Assembly: GCF_017795745.1 (NCBI RefSeq)
Contig: NZ_CP059067.1
Location: 496,001-560,000, forward strand
Length of the DNA stretch: 64,000 bases
Reading direction: 5' to 3'
DNA from: Rhizobacter sp. AJA081-3
GTDB taxonomy: Bacteria > Pseudomonadota > Gammaproteobacteria > Burkholderiales > Burkholderiaceae_C
In this document: positions 17,731-26,422 of the stretch, in pieces
Numbering within the stretch: the stretch's first letter is position 1
Layout: each line of letters begins with the position of its first letter
The notes under the pieces: model-generated
What the model saw: only the letters and a program-made list of their open reading frames with translations
The model's database searches: none
Told to the model about the DNA's origin: nothing
Translations under genes and position numbers: made by a program

Positions 17731-18258
17731 TCAGGCCGCAGTCGACTTGCGCGCGGCGGCGCGCTTGGCCGCCGGCTTGGCTGCGCCGTTGGCCTTGGCA
17801 GCCGCCTTCCTGGCCGGAGCCGCCGTGCCCTTGGAGAGCTTGGCGACCTGAGCGCTGAGCGTGTCGATGCGCTTGATCAGCGCTTCCACGTCCTTCGCCG
17901 AGGGCACGCCGAGCTTGTTCAGCGCCTTGGCGGTGCGCTCCTCGAAGATGGTCTCGAGCTTGTCCCAGTGCTGGCCGGCCTTGCTCTGCACGTCGCCGGC
18001 CATGTTGCTCATCTTGCTGGTCACGGCACCGATCTTCTCCTCGGCCACGGCCTGCGTCTTGCGCTGCAGCGACATGCCTTCCTTGACCAGCGCCTCGAAC
18101 ACCTTGCCGCCTTCTTCCTGGGCCTTCGAGAAGGCGCCCATGCCGGCCAGCCAGATCTGCTGTGCCGAGTCCTTCACCGAACCGGCGAGCGCGCTGTCCA
18201 TCAGGTTGGCGCCGGAGGCGGCCTTCTTGCTCGCCATTTGCTTGAGTTTTTTGACCAT
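17731..18258 (-). CDS. Phasin-family polyhydroxyalkanoate granule protein
   Basis: A 175-residue phasin of the PhaI/PhaF type. The N-terminal two thirds is an amphipathic helical phasin domain (for example QQIWLAGMGAFSKAQEEGGKVF near residues 33-54). The C-terminal 40 residues are an Ala/Lys-rich tail of histone-H1-like AAKAN and AAKRAAA units that in PhaF binds nucleic acid. Phasins coat PHA granules and can couple them to the nucleoid. The gene is monocistronic with its own terminator. The presence of a phasin indicates the organism probably stores PHA. Confidence 0.92.
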   Translation of the reverse strand: MVKKLKQMASKKAASGANLMDSALAGSVKDSAQQIWLAGMGAFSKAQEEGGKVFEALVKEGMSLQRKTQAVAEEKIGAVTSKMSNMAGDVQSKAGQHWDKLETIFEERTAKALNKLGVPSAKDVEALIKRIDTLSAQVAKLSKGTAAPARKAAAKANGAAKPAAKRAAARKSTAA

Positions 18259-18445
18259 GGTGCGTGTCCTCTGAGGTGTGCGGGTATGGCTGGCACTATA
18301 GGCACCCCCCTTGGAGGGGGCAGCCTAAAAGTCTAGGGCGAGGGCTCTACGCCGGGCGTGGCCCGCTCCGGGTAAGCGCGCAGCGTCGCTCCAAGGCCCT
18401 TGGACAAGAATAGGGGCAAACCCGTTCACTCCCAGGAGGATCCGC

Positions 18446-20440
18446 ATGCAGTACTTCGTCACCGGCGCCACAGGCTTCATCGGCAGGCGCCTCGTCAAGA
18501 CCCTGCTGGCCCGGCGCGGATCGGTCGTCTACTTCCTGCTGCGGCCCGAGTCGGAGGGCAAGGTGCCCGCGCTGCTGGAGTACTGGGGCGTCGGCAAGAC
18601 GCGCGCGATCCCGGTCTTCGGCGACCTGACGACCAAGAAGCTCGGCGTGGCCGCCGACGCGGTCAAGGCGCTGAAGGGCCAGGTCGACCACCTGTACCAC
18701 CTGGCCGCGGTGTACGACCTCTCGGCCGACGAGGAGTCGCAGGTCAAGACCAACATCGACGGCACGCGCGCGGCGGTCGAGTTCGCCAAGGCGATCGACG
18801 TCAAGCACTTCCACCACGTCAGCTCGATCGCCGCGGCCGGCATGTACGAAGGCGTGTTCCGCGAGGACATGTTCGAGGAGGCCGAGGGCCTGGATCACCC
18901 GTACTTCATGACCAAGCACGAGAGCGAGAAGATCGTTCGCAAGGAGTGCAAGGTGCCCTGGACGGTGTACCGGCCGGCGATGGTGGTGGGCGACTCGACC
19001 ACCGGCGAGATGGACAAGGTCGACGGCCCGTACTACTTCTTCAAGATGATCCAGCGCATGCGGCAGATCCTGCCGCCGTGGATGCCGGCCGTGGGCCTGG
19101 AGGGCGGGCGCGTGAACATCGTGCCGGTGGACTTCGTCGTCGCCGCGCTCGACCACATCAGCCACCACTACCACGCCAGCGGCAAGTGTTATCACCTGGT
19201 CGACCCGCGCGGCTACCGTGTCGGCGACGTGCTCGACATCTTCAGCAAGGCCGCGCACGCGCCGAAGATGAACCTGTTCATCAACGCGGCACTGTTCGGC
19301 TTCATCCCGAAGAGTGTCAAGAAGGGGCTGATGGCGCTGGCGCCGGTGCGGCGCATCTACCGCGCGGTGATGAAGGACCTCGGCCTGCCCGAGGACATGA
19401 TGCACTTCGTCAACTACCCGACGCGCTTCGACCGCCGCGAGACCGACGCGGCGCTCAAGGGCAGCGGCATCGAGTGCCCGAACCTGCACGACTACGCCTG
19501 GCGGCTGTGGGACTACTGGGAGCGCCACCTCGACCCGGCCCTCTTCGTCGACCGCTCGCTCAAGGGCACGGTGGGCGGCAAGGTGGTGCTGGTCACCGGC
19601 GGCTCTTCGGGGATCGGCCTGTCGGCCGCGTGCCGCTTCGCCGAGGCCGGCGCGATCACCATCATCTGCGGCCGCGGCGAAGACAAGCTGGCCGCCGCGG
19701 TGAAGGAGATCCAGGATTTCGCCGGCAAGAGCGCCAAGGTCTACAGCTACTCGGTGGACATCGCCGACGAGGCCAGCTGCGCCGAGTTCGTGCAGAAGCT
19801 GCAGGCCGAGCACGGCGGCGTGGACTTCCTCATCAACAACGCCGGCCGTTCGATCCGCCGCGCCATCGAGTCGAGCTACGACCGCTTCCACGATTTCGAG
19901 CGCACCATGCAGCTCAACTACTTCGGCGCGCTGCGCATCACCATGGGGCTGCTGCCCGGCATGGTGGCGAAGAAGAAGGGCCACATCGTCAACATCAGCT
20001 CGATCAGCGTGCTCGTCAACGCGCCGCGCTTCTCGGCCTACGTGGCCAGCAAGGCCGCGCTCGATGCCTGGACGGCCTGCGCTTCCAGCGAGTTCGCCGA
20101 CCAGGGCATCACCTTCACGACGGTGAACATGCCGCTGGTGCGCACGCCGATGACGGCGCCGACGAAGATCTACGAGAGCATGCCGCTGCTGATGCCCGAG
20201 GAGGCCGCGGCGATGGTCATCCAGGCCTGCATCGAGAAGCCGGTGCGCGTGGCCACGCGCCTGGGCATCTTCGGCGAGGTGCTGCATGCCGCCGCACCGC
20301 GTGTCACGCAGATCATCATGAACACGACCTTCCGCATGTTCCCCGACAGCGCGGCGGCCAAGGGCGAGAAGGCGCCCAAGCCGACGCTGTCGCCGGAGGC
20401 GATCGCGATGGCGCAGATGATGCGCGGCATCCACTTCTGA
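18446..20440 (+). CDS. Two-domain fatty acyl-CoA reductase (alcohol-forming type)
   Basis: A 664-residue fusion of two Rossmann reductases. The N-terminal extended-SDR domain has TGATGFIG near residues 6-13 and the catalytic pair Y153...K157. The C-terminal classical SDR has TGGSSGIG near 384-391, NNAG and Y532...K536. The overall order and phrases such as [13 protein letters not shown] and [15 protein letters not shown] closely match, from memory, the Marinobacter enzyme Maqu_2220, which reduces acyl-CoA or acyl-ACP through the aldehyde to a fatty alcohol with NADPH. A fatty-alcohol or wax-ester role is therefore inferred. AGGAGG at 18434-18439 fixes the start. No wax ester synthase gene is in the window. 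Confidence 0.85.
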   Translation: MQYFVTGATGFIGRRLVKTLLARRGSVVYFLLRPESEGKVPALLEYWGVGKTRAIPVFGDLTTKKLGVAADAVKALKGQVDHLYHLAAVYDLSADEESQVKTNIDGTRAAVEFAKAIDVKHFHHVSSIAAAGMYEGVFREDMFEEAEGLDHPYFMTKHESEKIVRKECKVPWTVYRPAMVVGDSTTGEMDKVDGPYYFFKMIQRMRQILPPWMPAVGLEGGRVNIVPVDFVVAALDHISHHYHASGKCYHLVDPRGYRVGDVLDIFSKAAHAPKMNLFINAALFGFIPKSVKKGLMALAPVRRIYRAVMKDLGLPEDMMHFVNYPTRFDRRETDAALKGSGIECPNLHDYAWRLWDYWERHLDPALFVDRSLKGTVGGKVVLVTGGSSGIGLSAACRFAEAGAITIICGRGEDKLAAAVKEIQDFAGKSAKVYSYSVDIADEASCAEFVQKLQAEHGGVDFLINNAGRSIRRAIESSYDRFHDFERTMQLNYFGALRITMGLLPGMVAKKKGHIVNISSISVLVNAPRFSAYVASKAALDAWTACASSEFADQGITFTTVNMPLVRTPMTAPTKIYESMPLLMPEEAAAMVIQACIEKPVRVATRLGIFGEVLHAAAPRVTQIIMNTTFRMFPDSAAAKGEKAPKPTLSPEAIAMAQMMRGIHF

Positions 20441-20476
20441 TCGCGAAGAAGCACGGGCCGGTGCGAGGCCGCACCC

Positions 20477-20482
20477 TACAAT
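20477..20482 (+). promoter_or_regulatory. Candidate -10 box for argB
   Basis: TACAAT matches 5 of 6 bases of the sigma70 -10 consensus and lies 37 bp before the argB ATG, between the acyl-CoA reductase stop and argB. The -35 region is GC-rich and shows no clear hexamer. Confidence 0.5.
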
Positions 20483-20519
20483 TTGCGGCGTTGCACCATT
20501 TCACCGAAAGGCCCCTGCC

Positions 20520-21440
20520 ATGAGCGCGAAGCCTCCCGCGGCACCCGCCGACCACGACCTCACCCACATCGGCTCCCGCGACAAGGCGGAGATCCTGGCG
20601 CAGGCGCTGCCCTACATCCGCAAGTTCCACGGCAAGACCATCGTCATCAAGTACGGCGGCAACGCCATGACCGACCCGGCGCTGCAGCAGGACTTCGCCG
20701 AGGACGTGGTGCTGCTCAAGCTGGTGGGCATGAACCCGGTGGTGGTGCACGGCGGCGGCCCGCAGATCGACGAGGCGCTGGCCAAGATCGGCAAGAAGGG
20801 CACCTTCATCCAGGGCATGCGCGTCACCGACGAGGAGACCATGGAAGTGGTCGAGTGGGTGCTCGCCGGCCAGGTGCAGCAGGACATCGTCGGCCTGATC
20901 AACGTGGCCGGCGGCAAGGCCGTGGGCTTGACCGGCCGCGACGGCGGGCTGATCCGTGCGCGCAAGCTGAAGATGGTCGACCTGAAGGACCCGAAGGTCG
21001 AGCACGACATGGGGCATGTCGGCGAGATCGAGTCGATCGACCCGAGCGTCGTCAAGGCGCTGCAGGACGACCAGTTCATCCCGGTGATCTCGCCGCTGGG
21101 TTTCGGCGCCGACAACGAGAACTACAACATCAACGCCGACGTGGTGGCCGGCAAGCTCGCCGAGGTGCTGAAAGCAGAGAAACTGATGATGCTGACCAAC
21201 ACGCCGGGCGTGCTGGACAAGAGCGGCCAGTTGCTCACCAATCTCAGCGCGCGCGAGATCGACGAGCTGTTCGCCGACGGCACGATCAGCGGCGGCATGC
21301 TGCCGAAGATCGGCTCGGCGCTCGATGCGGCGAAGAACGGCGTCAACACCGTGCACATCATCGACGGCCGCGTGCCGCACGCGATGCTGCTCGAGGTGCT
21401 GACGGATCAGGCCTACGGAACGATGATCCGCTCGCATTGA
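20520..21440 (+). CDS. argB: Acetylglutamate kinase ArgB
   Basis: ArgB phosphorylates N-acetylglutamate, the second step of arginine synthesis. The 306-residue protein has the amino-acid-kinase motifs VIKYGGNAM near residues 41-49 and [14 protein letters not shown] near 75-88. [12 protein letters not shown], the [13 protein letters not shown] segment and the C-terminal [14 protein letters not shown] follow. A GAAAGG ribosome binding site precedes the ATG. argJ, a later gene of the same pathway, is also in the window at 44.4 kb but not linked in an operon. Confidence 0.98.
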   Translation: MSAKPPAAPADHDLTHIGSRDKAEILAQALPYIRKFHGKTIVIKYGGNAMTDPALQQDFAEDVVLLKLVGMNPVVVHGGGPQIDEALAKIGKKGTFIQGMRVTDEETMEVVEWVLAGQVQQDIVGLINVAGGKAVGLTGRDGGLIRARKLKMVDLKDPKVEHDMGHVGEIESIDPSVVKALQDDQFIPVISPLGFGADNENYNINADVVAGKLAEVLKAEKLMMLTNTPGVLDKSGQLLTNLSAREIDELFADGTISGGMLPKIGSALDAAKNGVNTVHIIDGRVPHAMLLEVLTDQAYGTMIRSH

Positions 21441-21451
21441 GCAGCCTGGCC

Positions 21452-22354
21452 ATGCCCTCGCGCCCTGTCGCGCGCCTCGCGCTGGCCGCGGCCTGCGGTG
21501 CGGGCTTCCTGTGGGGCACCGGCGCGCTGGTCGTCAACGTGTTGATCGCGCGCCACGGCTTCACGCCGGAGAACATCTCCTTCTGGCGTTTCGTCGTCGG
21601 CGCGGTGGTGCTGCTCGCGGTGTTCGGGCGGCGTTCGCTGTGGCCGGCGGTGCGCGTGCAGCTGGCGCTGCTGCTGATGGCCGGCACCTGCATGGCCATG
21701 TACGTGCTGTGCTGGTTCCTCGGCATCGAGCGCATCGGTGCGGCGGTGCCGACGCTGATCGCGCTGTGCCTGCCGCCGGTGCTGGTGACGATCGTGGCGT
21801 TGCTGCGCGGCCAGGAGAAGCTCGACCTGCAGCTGCTGGTGGTGCTGGCCGCTGCGCTCGGCGGCACGGTGCTCATCGTGCTGCGGCATGGCGGCGCGAG
21901 CGATGCGTCCGGCAGCGGCGCGATGCTCGCCGGTGTCGCGTTCTCCGTTGCCTCGGCCATGCTCTATGCCGGCTTCACGCTGGTCAGCGGCCGCCTGTCG
22001 CAGAGCCTCGGTGCGGGGCCGGCCGCTGCCTGCCTGACTCTGGTGGCTGCCGTGGCGATGGGCCTGTCGGGGCTGTATCGGCCGCTGGCCTGGCCTGCCG
22101 ACGTGCCGCCGCAGGCCTGGTTCCTCTACCTCGGCGTGGTCACCGCGGCGCTGGCGTTGCTCGCCTTCAGCTGGGGCGCGGCGCGGCTGAGCCCGACGGC
22201 CTTGACGGTGGCCACGCTGGTCGAGCCGCTGACGGCGGTGGTGCTGGCCGCTGTGCTGCTCGGCGAGCAACTCGGCCTGGCGCAGTGGATCGGCGCGGCG
22301 CTGCTGCTCGGCAGCATCTGGGGCCTCGGCCGGCGCATCGTGCCGCATGCCTGA
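21452..22354 (+). CDS. EamA/DMT-family transporter
   Basis: A 300-residue membrane protein with about ten hydrophobic segments in two EamA repeats. The first starts GFLWGTGALVVNVLIARHG and the second around ASAMLYAGFTLVSGRLSQ. DMT permeases export or import small metabolites; the substrate cannot be told here. Start is set at ATG 21452, 11 bp after argB. The open frame extends far upstream through argB in another frame and that part is not real. It precedes the PP-loop gene by 9 bp, so they are probably co-transcribed. Confidence 0.88.
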   Translation: MPSRPVARLALAAACGAGFLWGTGALVVNVLIARHGFTPENISFWRFVVGAVVLLAVFGRRSLWPAVRVQLALLLMAGTCMAMYVLCWFLGIERIGAAVPTLIALCLPPVLVTIVALLRGQEKLDLQLLVVLAAALGGTVLIVLRHGGASDASGSGAMLAGVAFSVASAMLYAGFTLVSGRLSQSLGAGPAAACLTLVAAVAMGLSGLYRPLAWPADVPPQAWFLYLGVVTAALALLAFSWGAARLSPTALTVATLVEPLTAVVLAAVLLGEQLGLAQWIGAALLLGSIWGLGRRIVPHA

Positions 22355-22363
22355 GGACCCGAG

Positions 22364-23023
22364 ATGAGCGCCTTCTTTTCCTGGAGCGGCGGCAAGGATT
22401 CGATGCTCGCGCTGCACCGCGCGCTCGCTGCGGGTGTGCGCGTCGAGGTGCTGCTGGCGATGTTCGACGAAGGCGGCGAACGCTCGCGCTCGCACGCCAT
22501 CCCGCCGCATCTGATGCGGGCGCAGGCCGACGCGCTGGGCATCGAGCTGGTGATCGGCCTCGCCGGCTGGGCCGACTACGAGGCCGTGTTCACGGCGCGG
22601 TTGCGCGAGTTCGCGGCGCGTGGCATCACGCACGGCCTGTTCGGCGACATCGACCTGCAGCCTCATCGCGACTGGGAAGAGAAGGTCTGCGCCGCCGCCG
22701 GCCTGCGCGCGGAGCTGCCGCTGTGGCAGGAGCCGCGCCGCGCGCTGGTCGATGAACTGCTCGCACTCGGCTACCGCGCGCGGGTGGTCTGCGTGGATGC
22801 GCGCTTTCTCGATGCGAGCTTCTGCGGGCGCGAGTTCGATGCAGCCTTCCTCGCCGACCTGCCCGAGGGCGTCGATGCCTGCGGCGAGAACGGCGAGTTC
22901 CACACCTTCGTGTTCGACGGCCCGCGCTTCGCGCGACCGGTGGCGCACGAACTCGTCGCGGTGCACGAGATCCGCCAGTGCGCCCCGGCGCTCGGCCACC
23001 ACTTCGTCGCGGAGCTGCGTTGA
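22364..23023 (+). CDS. Dph6-like PP-loop ATPase (diphthine-ammonia ligase family)
   Basis: A 219-residue ATP-pyrophosphatase. The PP-loop SWSGGKDSMLALHRAL occupies residues 6-21 and the family signature GENGEFHTFVFDGPRF is near residues 173-188. In archaea and eukaryotes this fold amidates diphthine on EF2. Bacteria lack diphthamide, so the bacterial substrate is unknown and the diphthine name is only a family label. Its TGA shares one base with the ATG of the next gene (TGATG), showing tight coupling to the HAD phosphatase. Confidence 0.85.
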   Translation: MSAFFSWSGGKDSMLALHRALAAGVRVEVLLAMFDEGGERSRSHAIPPHLMRAQADALGIELVIGLAGWADYEAVFTARLREFAARGITHGLFGDIDLQPHRDWEEKVCAAAGLRAELPLWQEPRRALVDELLALGYRARVVCVDARFLDASFCGREFDAAFLADLPEGVDACGENGEFHTFVFDGPRFARPVAHELVAVHEIRQCAPALGHHFVAELR

Positions 23024-23748
23024 TGCGCGGCAAGTCGCCGGTCTGGTTCTTCGACCTCGACAACACGCTGCACGACGCGAGCCACGCGGCCTTCGGCGCG
23101 ACCAACCGCGCCATGACCGAGTACATCGTCGAGCATCTCTGCATGGACTTCGACGCCGCCTCGGCGCTGCGCCAGCACTACTGGCACCACTACGGCGCCA
23201 CGCTGCTCGGCCTGGTGCGCCACCACGGTGTGCGCCCGGCGCACTTCCTCGAACAGACGCACCGCCTGCCCGAACTCGAATCGAAGCTGCGCATGAGCGC
23301 GCACGACCGCGCGGTGCTGCGCCGGCTGCCCGGGCGCAAGTTCATCCTGACGAACGCACCGCGCGACTACACGCTGCGCGTGATGGGCGGCCTGCGGCTG
23401 CTCGGCGAATTCGACGGCATCCTCAGCATCGAGGACATGACGATGTTCGGCCAGCATCGCCCCAAGCCCGATGCGCGCATGTTCCGCCACGTGCTGGCGC
23501 GCCTGAAGCTCAGGCCCGAGCAGTGCGTGCTGGTGGAGGACACGCTGATGCACCAGAAGGCCGCGCACGGCCTGGGCATGCGCACGGTGTGGATGCGGCG
23601 CTACCTCGACGGACGCTTCCGCGGCACTTTGCGTGATGGAATCAACAGCGGGCGCAAGGTCACGAAAGTTGGTGTTCACCCTTGCCACATCCCCCCCTAT
23701 GTATATGCCAGAATCAATTCGCTGAAGACGTTACGCGCCCTTCGATGA
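23023..23748 (+). CDS. HAD-family pyrimidine 5'-nucleotidase (SDT1-like)
   Basis: A 241-residue HAD hydrolase that should dephosphorylate UMP/CMP-like nucleotides. Motif I WFFDLDNTLHD (DXDXT) lies at residues 8-18, motif II ILTNAP near 108-113, and the motif III-IV region KPDARMF and VLVEDTLMH follow. The start at 23023 overlaps the PP-loop gene stop. The C-terminal coding sequence at 23680-23720 is conspicuously AT-richer (CCCCCCCTATGTATATG), probably because it also holds the promoter of slmA, whose ATG overlaps this stop (ATGA). Confidence 0.9.
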   Translation: MRGKSPVWFFDLDNTLHDASHAAFGATNRAMTEYIVEHLCMDFDAASALRQHYWHHYGATLLGLVRHHGVRPAHFLEQTHRLPELESKLRMSAHDRAVLRRLPGRKFILTNAPRDYTLRVMGGLRLLGEFDGILSIEDMTMFGQHRPKPDARMFRHVLARLKLRPEQCVLVEDTLMHQKAAHGLGMRTVWMRRYLDGRFRGTLRDGINSGRKVTKVGVHPCHIPPYVYARINSLKTLRALR

Positions 23749-24422
23749 GCCACTCCAATCACCCTGCGTCAGACACTCCCGCCGAGACCGACGCACCCGA
23801 GGTGGCCCCGGCCGACGACGCGCCGTCCGCAACGCCGGCGCGCAAGCGCCCCAAGCCGGGCGAGCGGCGCATCCAGATCCTGCAGACACTGGCCGGCATG
23901 CTCGAGCAGCCTGGCGCCGAGCGCATCACCACGGCCGCGCTGGCCGCCAAGCTCGACGTCAGCGAAGCCGCGCTGTACCGCCACTTCGCCAGCAAGGCCC
24001 AGATGTTCGAAGGCCTGATCGAGTTCATCGAGAGCAGCGTGTTCACGCTGGTCAACCAGATCAACGAGCGCGAGAGCGACGCGGCCGTGCAGGTGCGCAA
24101 GGTGCTCACCGTGCTGCTGCAGTTCGGCGAGAAGAACCCGGGCATGGTCCGCGTGATGGTCGGCGATGCGCTGGTGTTCGAGAACGACCGCCTGCTCACG
24201 CGCATGAATCAGTTCTTTGACCGCATCGAGTCGCAGCTGCGCCAGAGCCTGCGCGCCGCCGCCGAAGCCGCCGGCTCGGCCACGCCGACCGTCGACGCCA
24301 ATGCGCAGGCTTCGGTGCTCACCGCCTTCGCGGTGGGTCGGCTGCAGCGTTACGCCCGCTCGGGTTTCAAGCGCAGCCCGACCGAGCACCTCGACGCCGC
24401 GCTGAACCTGCTCGTCGCCTGA
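23745..24422 (+). CDS. slmA: Nucleoid occlusion factor SlmA (TetR family)
   Basis: SlmA binds specific chromosomal sites and blocks FtsZ assembly over the nucleoid. The 225-residue protein begins with an Asp/Ala/Pro-rich tail of about 35 residues. A TetR helix-turn-helix follows (RITTAALAAKLDVSEAALYRHFASKAQ spans about residues 61-87 and is the classic SlmA form), then a regulatory domain with KNPGMVRVMVGDALVFEND. The longer frame starting at 23682 is rejected because the ATG at 23745 couples to the upstream stop. An SlmA/Ttk-type gene next to argB and a SDT1-like nucleotidase is a typical Betaproteobacterial neighbourhood. Confidence 0.92.
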   Translation: MSHSNHPASDTPAETDAPEVAPADDAPSATPARKRPKPGERRIQILQTLAGMLEQPGAERITTAALAAKLDVSEAALYRHFASKAQMFEGLIEFIESSVFTLVNQINERESDAAVQVRKVLTVLLQFGEKNPGMVRVMVGDALVFENDRLLTRMNQFFDRIESQLRQSLRAAAEAAGSATPTVDANAQASVLTAFAVGRLQRYARSGFKRSPTEHLDAALNLLVA

Positions 24423-24441
24423 CGCGCGCTGCCGGGGCCTC

Positions 24442-25092
24442 ATGGTCACGATCGAGGTGGCCGGCCGGGCCATCACATTGCTGCCGCAGAAGGCGGCCTT
24501 CCTGCGCGACACCCGCACCCTGCTGATCGCCGATGCCCACATCGGCAAGGCGACGAGCTTTCGGGCGCTGGGCGTGCCGGTGCCGCGCGGCACGACGAGC
24601 GAGACCCTGTCGCTGATCGGCGAGCTGGTGGCTCGCCACGGAGCGAAGCGGATCGTCTTCCTCGGCGACTTCCTGCATTCGGCGCGGTCGCACGTGGTGG
24701 CCACGCTGGACGCCGTGGCGCTGTGGCGCGCGCAGCATCCGACACTCGAAATCGTGCTCGTGCGCGGCAACCACGACGACCGCGCTGGCGATCCGCCGGC
24801 ATCCCTCGGCTTCACGGTGGTCGACGAACCGCTGATGGACGAAGGTCTCGCGCTGTGCCACCACCCGGAGCCGGTGGCGGGCGCCTATGTGCTCGCCGGC
24901 CACCTGCACCCCTGCGTCTCGGTGCACGGCCGCGCACGCGAGAGCCTGCGCTTGCCGTGCTTCCACTTCGGCTCGCAGGTCGGTGTGCTGCCGGCCTTCG
25001 GCAGTTTCACCGGCATGCACCCGGCGAAGGTGGCACCGGGCGACAGGGTGTTCGCGGTGGCCGACGACGCAGTGCGCGAACTGCCCACGTAA
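24442..25092 (+). CDS. pdeM: PdeM-type metallophosphoesterase
   Basis: A 216-residue calcineurin-like phosphoesterase of the PdeM group (ligase-associated DNA damage response endonuclease). Metal-ligand motifs appear in order: LIADAHIGK near residues 31-39, FLGDFLHS near 73-80, VRGNHDD near 109-115 and AGHLHPC near 152-158. In other bacteria pdeM is linked to an Lhr-type helicase, an exonuclease and an ATP-dependent DNA ligase. None of those is in this window, so it is an orphan copy and the repair role is inferred from family only. Confidence 0.85.
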   Translation: MVTIEVAGRAITLLPQKAAFLRDTRTLLIADAHIGKATSFRALGVPVPRGTTSETLSLIGELVARHGAKRIVFLGDFLHSARSHVVATLDAVALWRAQHPTLEIVLVRGNHDDRAGDPPASLGFTVVDEPLMDEGLALCHHPEPVAGAYVLAGHLHPCVSVHGRARESLRLPCFHFGSQVGVLPAFGSFTGMHPAKVAPGDRVFAVADDAVRELPT

Positions 25093-25095
25093 ACT
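25090..25095 (+). promoter_or_regulatory. -10 box giving a probable leaderless DUF815 mRNA
   Basis: TAAACT lies exactly 6 nt before the ATG at 25102, the distance from a -10 box to the transcription start. The A of the start codon would be +1. It overlaps the last codon and stop of pdeM. No good -35 box is seen. Confidence 0.4.
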
Positions 25096-25101
25096 TCGGC
25101 C

Positions 25102-25968
25102 ATGGCCGATCTCGAATCCGTTCTCGCTCGAGCAGAGCGACTGATGCAGCGTCTCGAAGCGGTGCTGCCGCACCCGCCGGCGGCGCCCGACTGGGCGGCG
25201 TCCATCGCCTTTCGCTACCGCAAGCGCGGTGCTTCGGGCGTGCTCGAACCGGTGCGCCACGTGGCGACGATTCGCCTTGACGCGCTGGTCGAGGTGGAGC
25301 CGCAGAAGGAGCGGCTGCTGCGCAACACCGCGCAGTTCGTCGCCGGCCATGGCGCCAACAACGTGCTGCTCACCGGCGCGCGCGGCACCGGCAAGAGCTC
25401 GCTGATCAAGGCGGTGCTCAACGAGTTCGCGCCGCAGGGGCTGCGGCTGATCGAGGTCGACAAGGCCGACCTGGTCGACCTGCCCGACATTGTCGACCTG
25501 GTCGCGTCGAGGCCGGAGCGCTTCATCGTGTTCTGCGACGACCTCAGCTTCGACGAAGGCGAGCCCGGCTACAAGGCGCTCAAGTCCATCCTCGACGGCT
25601 CGGTGGCGCAGGCCTCCGACAACGTGCTGATCTACGCCACCAGCAACCGCCGCCATCTGCTGCCCGAGTACATGAAGGAGAACCTCACCTACCAGCACAC
25701 CGAGGACGGGGAGGTGCATCCCGGCGAGGTGGTGGAGGAGAAGATCTCGCTGTCGGAGCGATTCGGCCTCTGGGTCAGCTTCTACCCGTTCACGCAGGAC
25801 GAGTACCTGGCGATCGCCGCCCAGTGGCTGCGTGGCTTCGGCGTGCCGGAAGACGCCATCGTCGCGGCGCGGCAGGAGAGCCTGGTGTGGGCGCTGGAGC
25901 GCGGCTCGCGCTCGGGTCGCGTGGCCTTCCAGTTCGCGAAAGACTATGCGGGAAGGCACCACGCGTGA
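25102..25968 (+). CDS. DUF815-family AAA ATPase
   Basis: A 288-residue P-loop ATPase of the DUF815 family. Walker A is LLTGARGTGKSSLIKAVLNEF around residues 88-108; Walker B-like FIVFCDDLSFDEGE lies near 140-153. A sensor-1 type YATSNRRHLLPEYM follows near 175-188. The family is conserved in Proteobacteria without an established function. It overlaps the following mutT gene at a GTGA junction, so the two are translationally coupled. Confidence 0.88.
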   Translation: MADLESVLARAERLMQRLEAVLPHPPAAPDWAASIAFRYRKRGASGVLEPVRHVATIRLDALVEVEPQKERLLRNTAQFVAGHGANNVLLTGARGTGKSSLIKAVLNEFAPQGLRLIEVDKADLVDLPDIVDLVASRPERFIVFCDDLSFDEGEPGYKALKSILDGSVAQASDNVLIYATSNRRHLLPEYMKENLTYQHTEDGEVHPGEVVEEKISLSERFGLWVSFYPFTQDEYLAIAAQWLRGFGVPEDAIVAARQESLVWALERGSRSGRVAFQFAKDYAGRHHA

Positions 25969-26402
25969 GCGCCGCCACCGAGCGCACGCCGGTGGACGTG
26001 GCCGTCGGCGTGCTGATCGATGCGAACGGTCGCTTCCTGCTCACTTCGCGCCCCGAGGGCAAGGTCTACGCCGGCTATTGGGAGTTCCCGGGCGGCAAGC
26101 TCGAGTCCGGTGAGACGGTCGAACAGGCGCTGCGCCGCGAACTGCACGAGGAGCTCGGCATCACCATCGGCGCGGCCCACCCGTGGAGGGTCGAGCTGAT
26201 GGACTACCCGCACGCCCGCGTGCGCCTGCACTTCTGCAAGGTCTACGACTGGGCCGGCGAGTTCGAGATGCGCGAGCGCCAGGCGATGGCCTGGCAGACG
26301 CTGCCGGTGCAGGTTGCGCCGGTGCTGCCCGGCACCGTGCCGGTGCTGCACTGGTTCGCCGAGGAGCGCGGCTTCACGGGGGCGACACACACCGGGGCCT
26401 GA
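25965..26402 (+). CDS. mutT: MutT-type Nudix hydrolase (8-oxo-dGTP diphosphatase)
   Basis: A 145-residue Nudix enzyme that sanitises the nucleotide pool by hydrolysing 8-oxo-dGTP. The Nudix box begins [18 protein letters not shown] and continues HEELGI at about residues 41-64 and is complete (GX5EX7REUXEEXGU). [11 protein letters not shown] at the N-terminus is typical of MutT. I start it at GTG 25965, which overlaps the DUF815 stop (GTGA); the longer frame upstream is a shadow. The DUF815-mutT order is common in Burkholderiales. Confidence 0.93.
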   Translation: MSAATERTPVDVAVGVLIDANGRFLLTSRPEGKVYAGYWEFPGGKLESGETVEQALRRELHEELGITIGAAHPWRVELMDYPHARVRLHFCKVYDWAGEFEMRERQAMAWQTLPVQVAPVLPGTVPVLHWFAEERGFTGATHTGA

Positions 26403-26410
26403 GCACTCGA

Positions 26411-26416
26411 TACACT
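26411..26416 (+). promoter_or_regulatory. -10 box giving a probable leaderless hisI mRNA
   Basis: TACACT lies exactly 6 nt before the hisI ATG at 26423, so transcription would begin at the start codon. The 20 bp gap after mutT holds this box and no Shine-Dalgarno sequence. No -35 hexamer at 16-18 bp is convincing. Confidence 0.45.
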
Positions 26417-26422
26417 GCCGGC

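Noticed and set aside
18305-18322. C-run/G-run palindrome upstream of the phasin gene as a terminator
   Set aside because: It has no T-run and lies in a promoter region between divergent genes; too short to assign.
18347-20434. 695-codon minus-strand frame opposite the acyl-CoA reductase
   Set aside because: Arg/His/Asp-rich shadow translation without motifs; the plus strand has two SDR domains and a good ribosome binding site.
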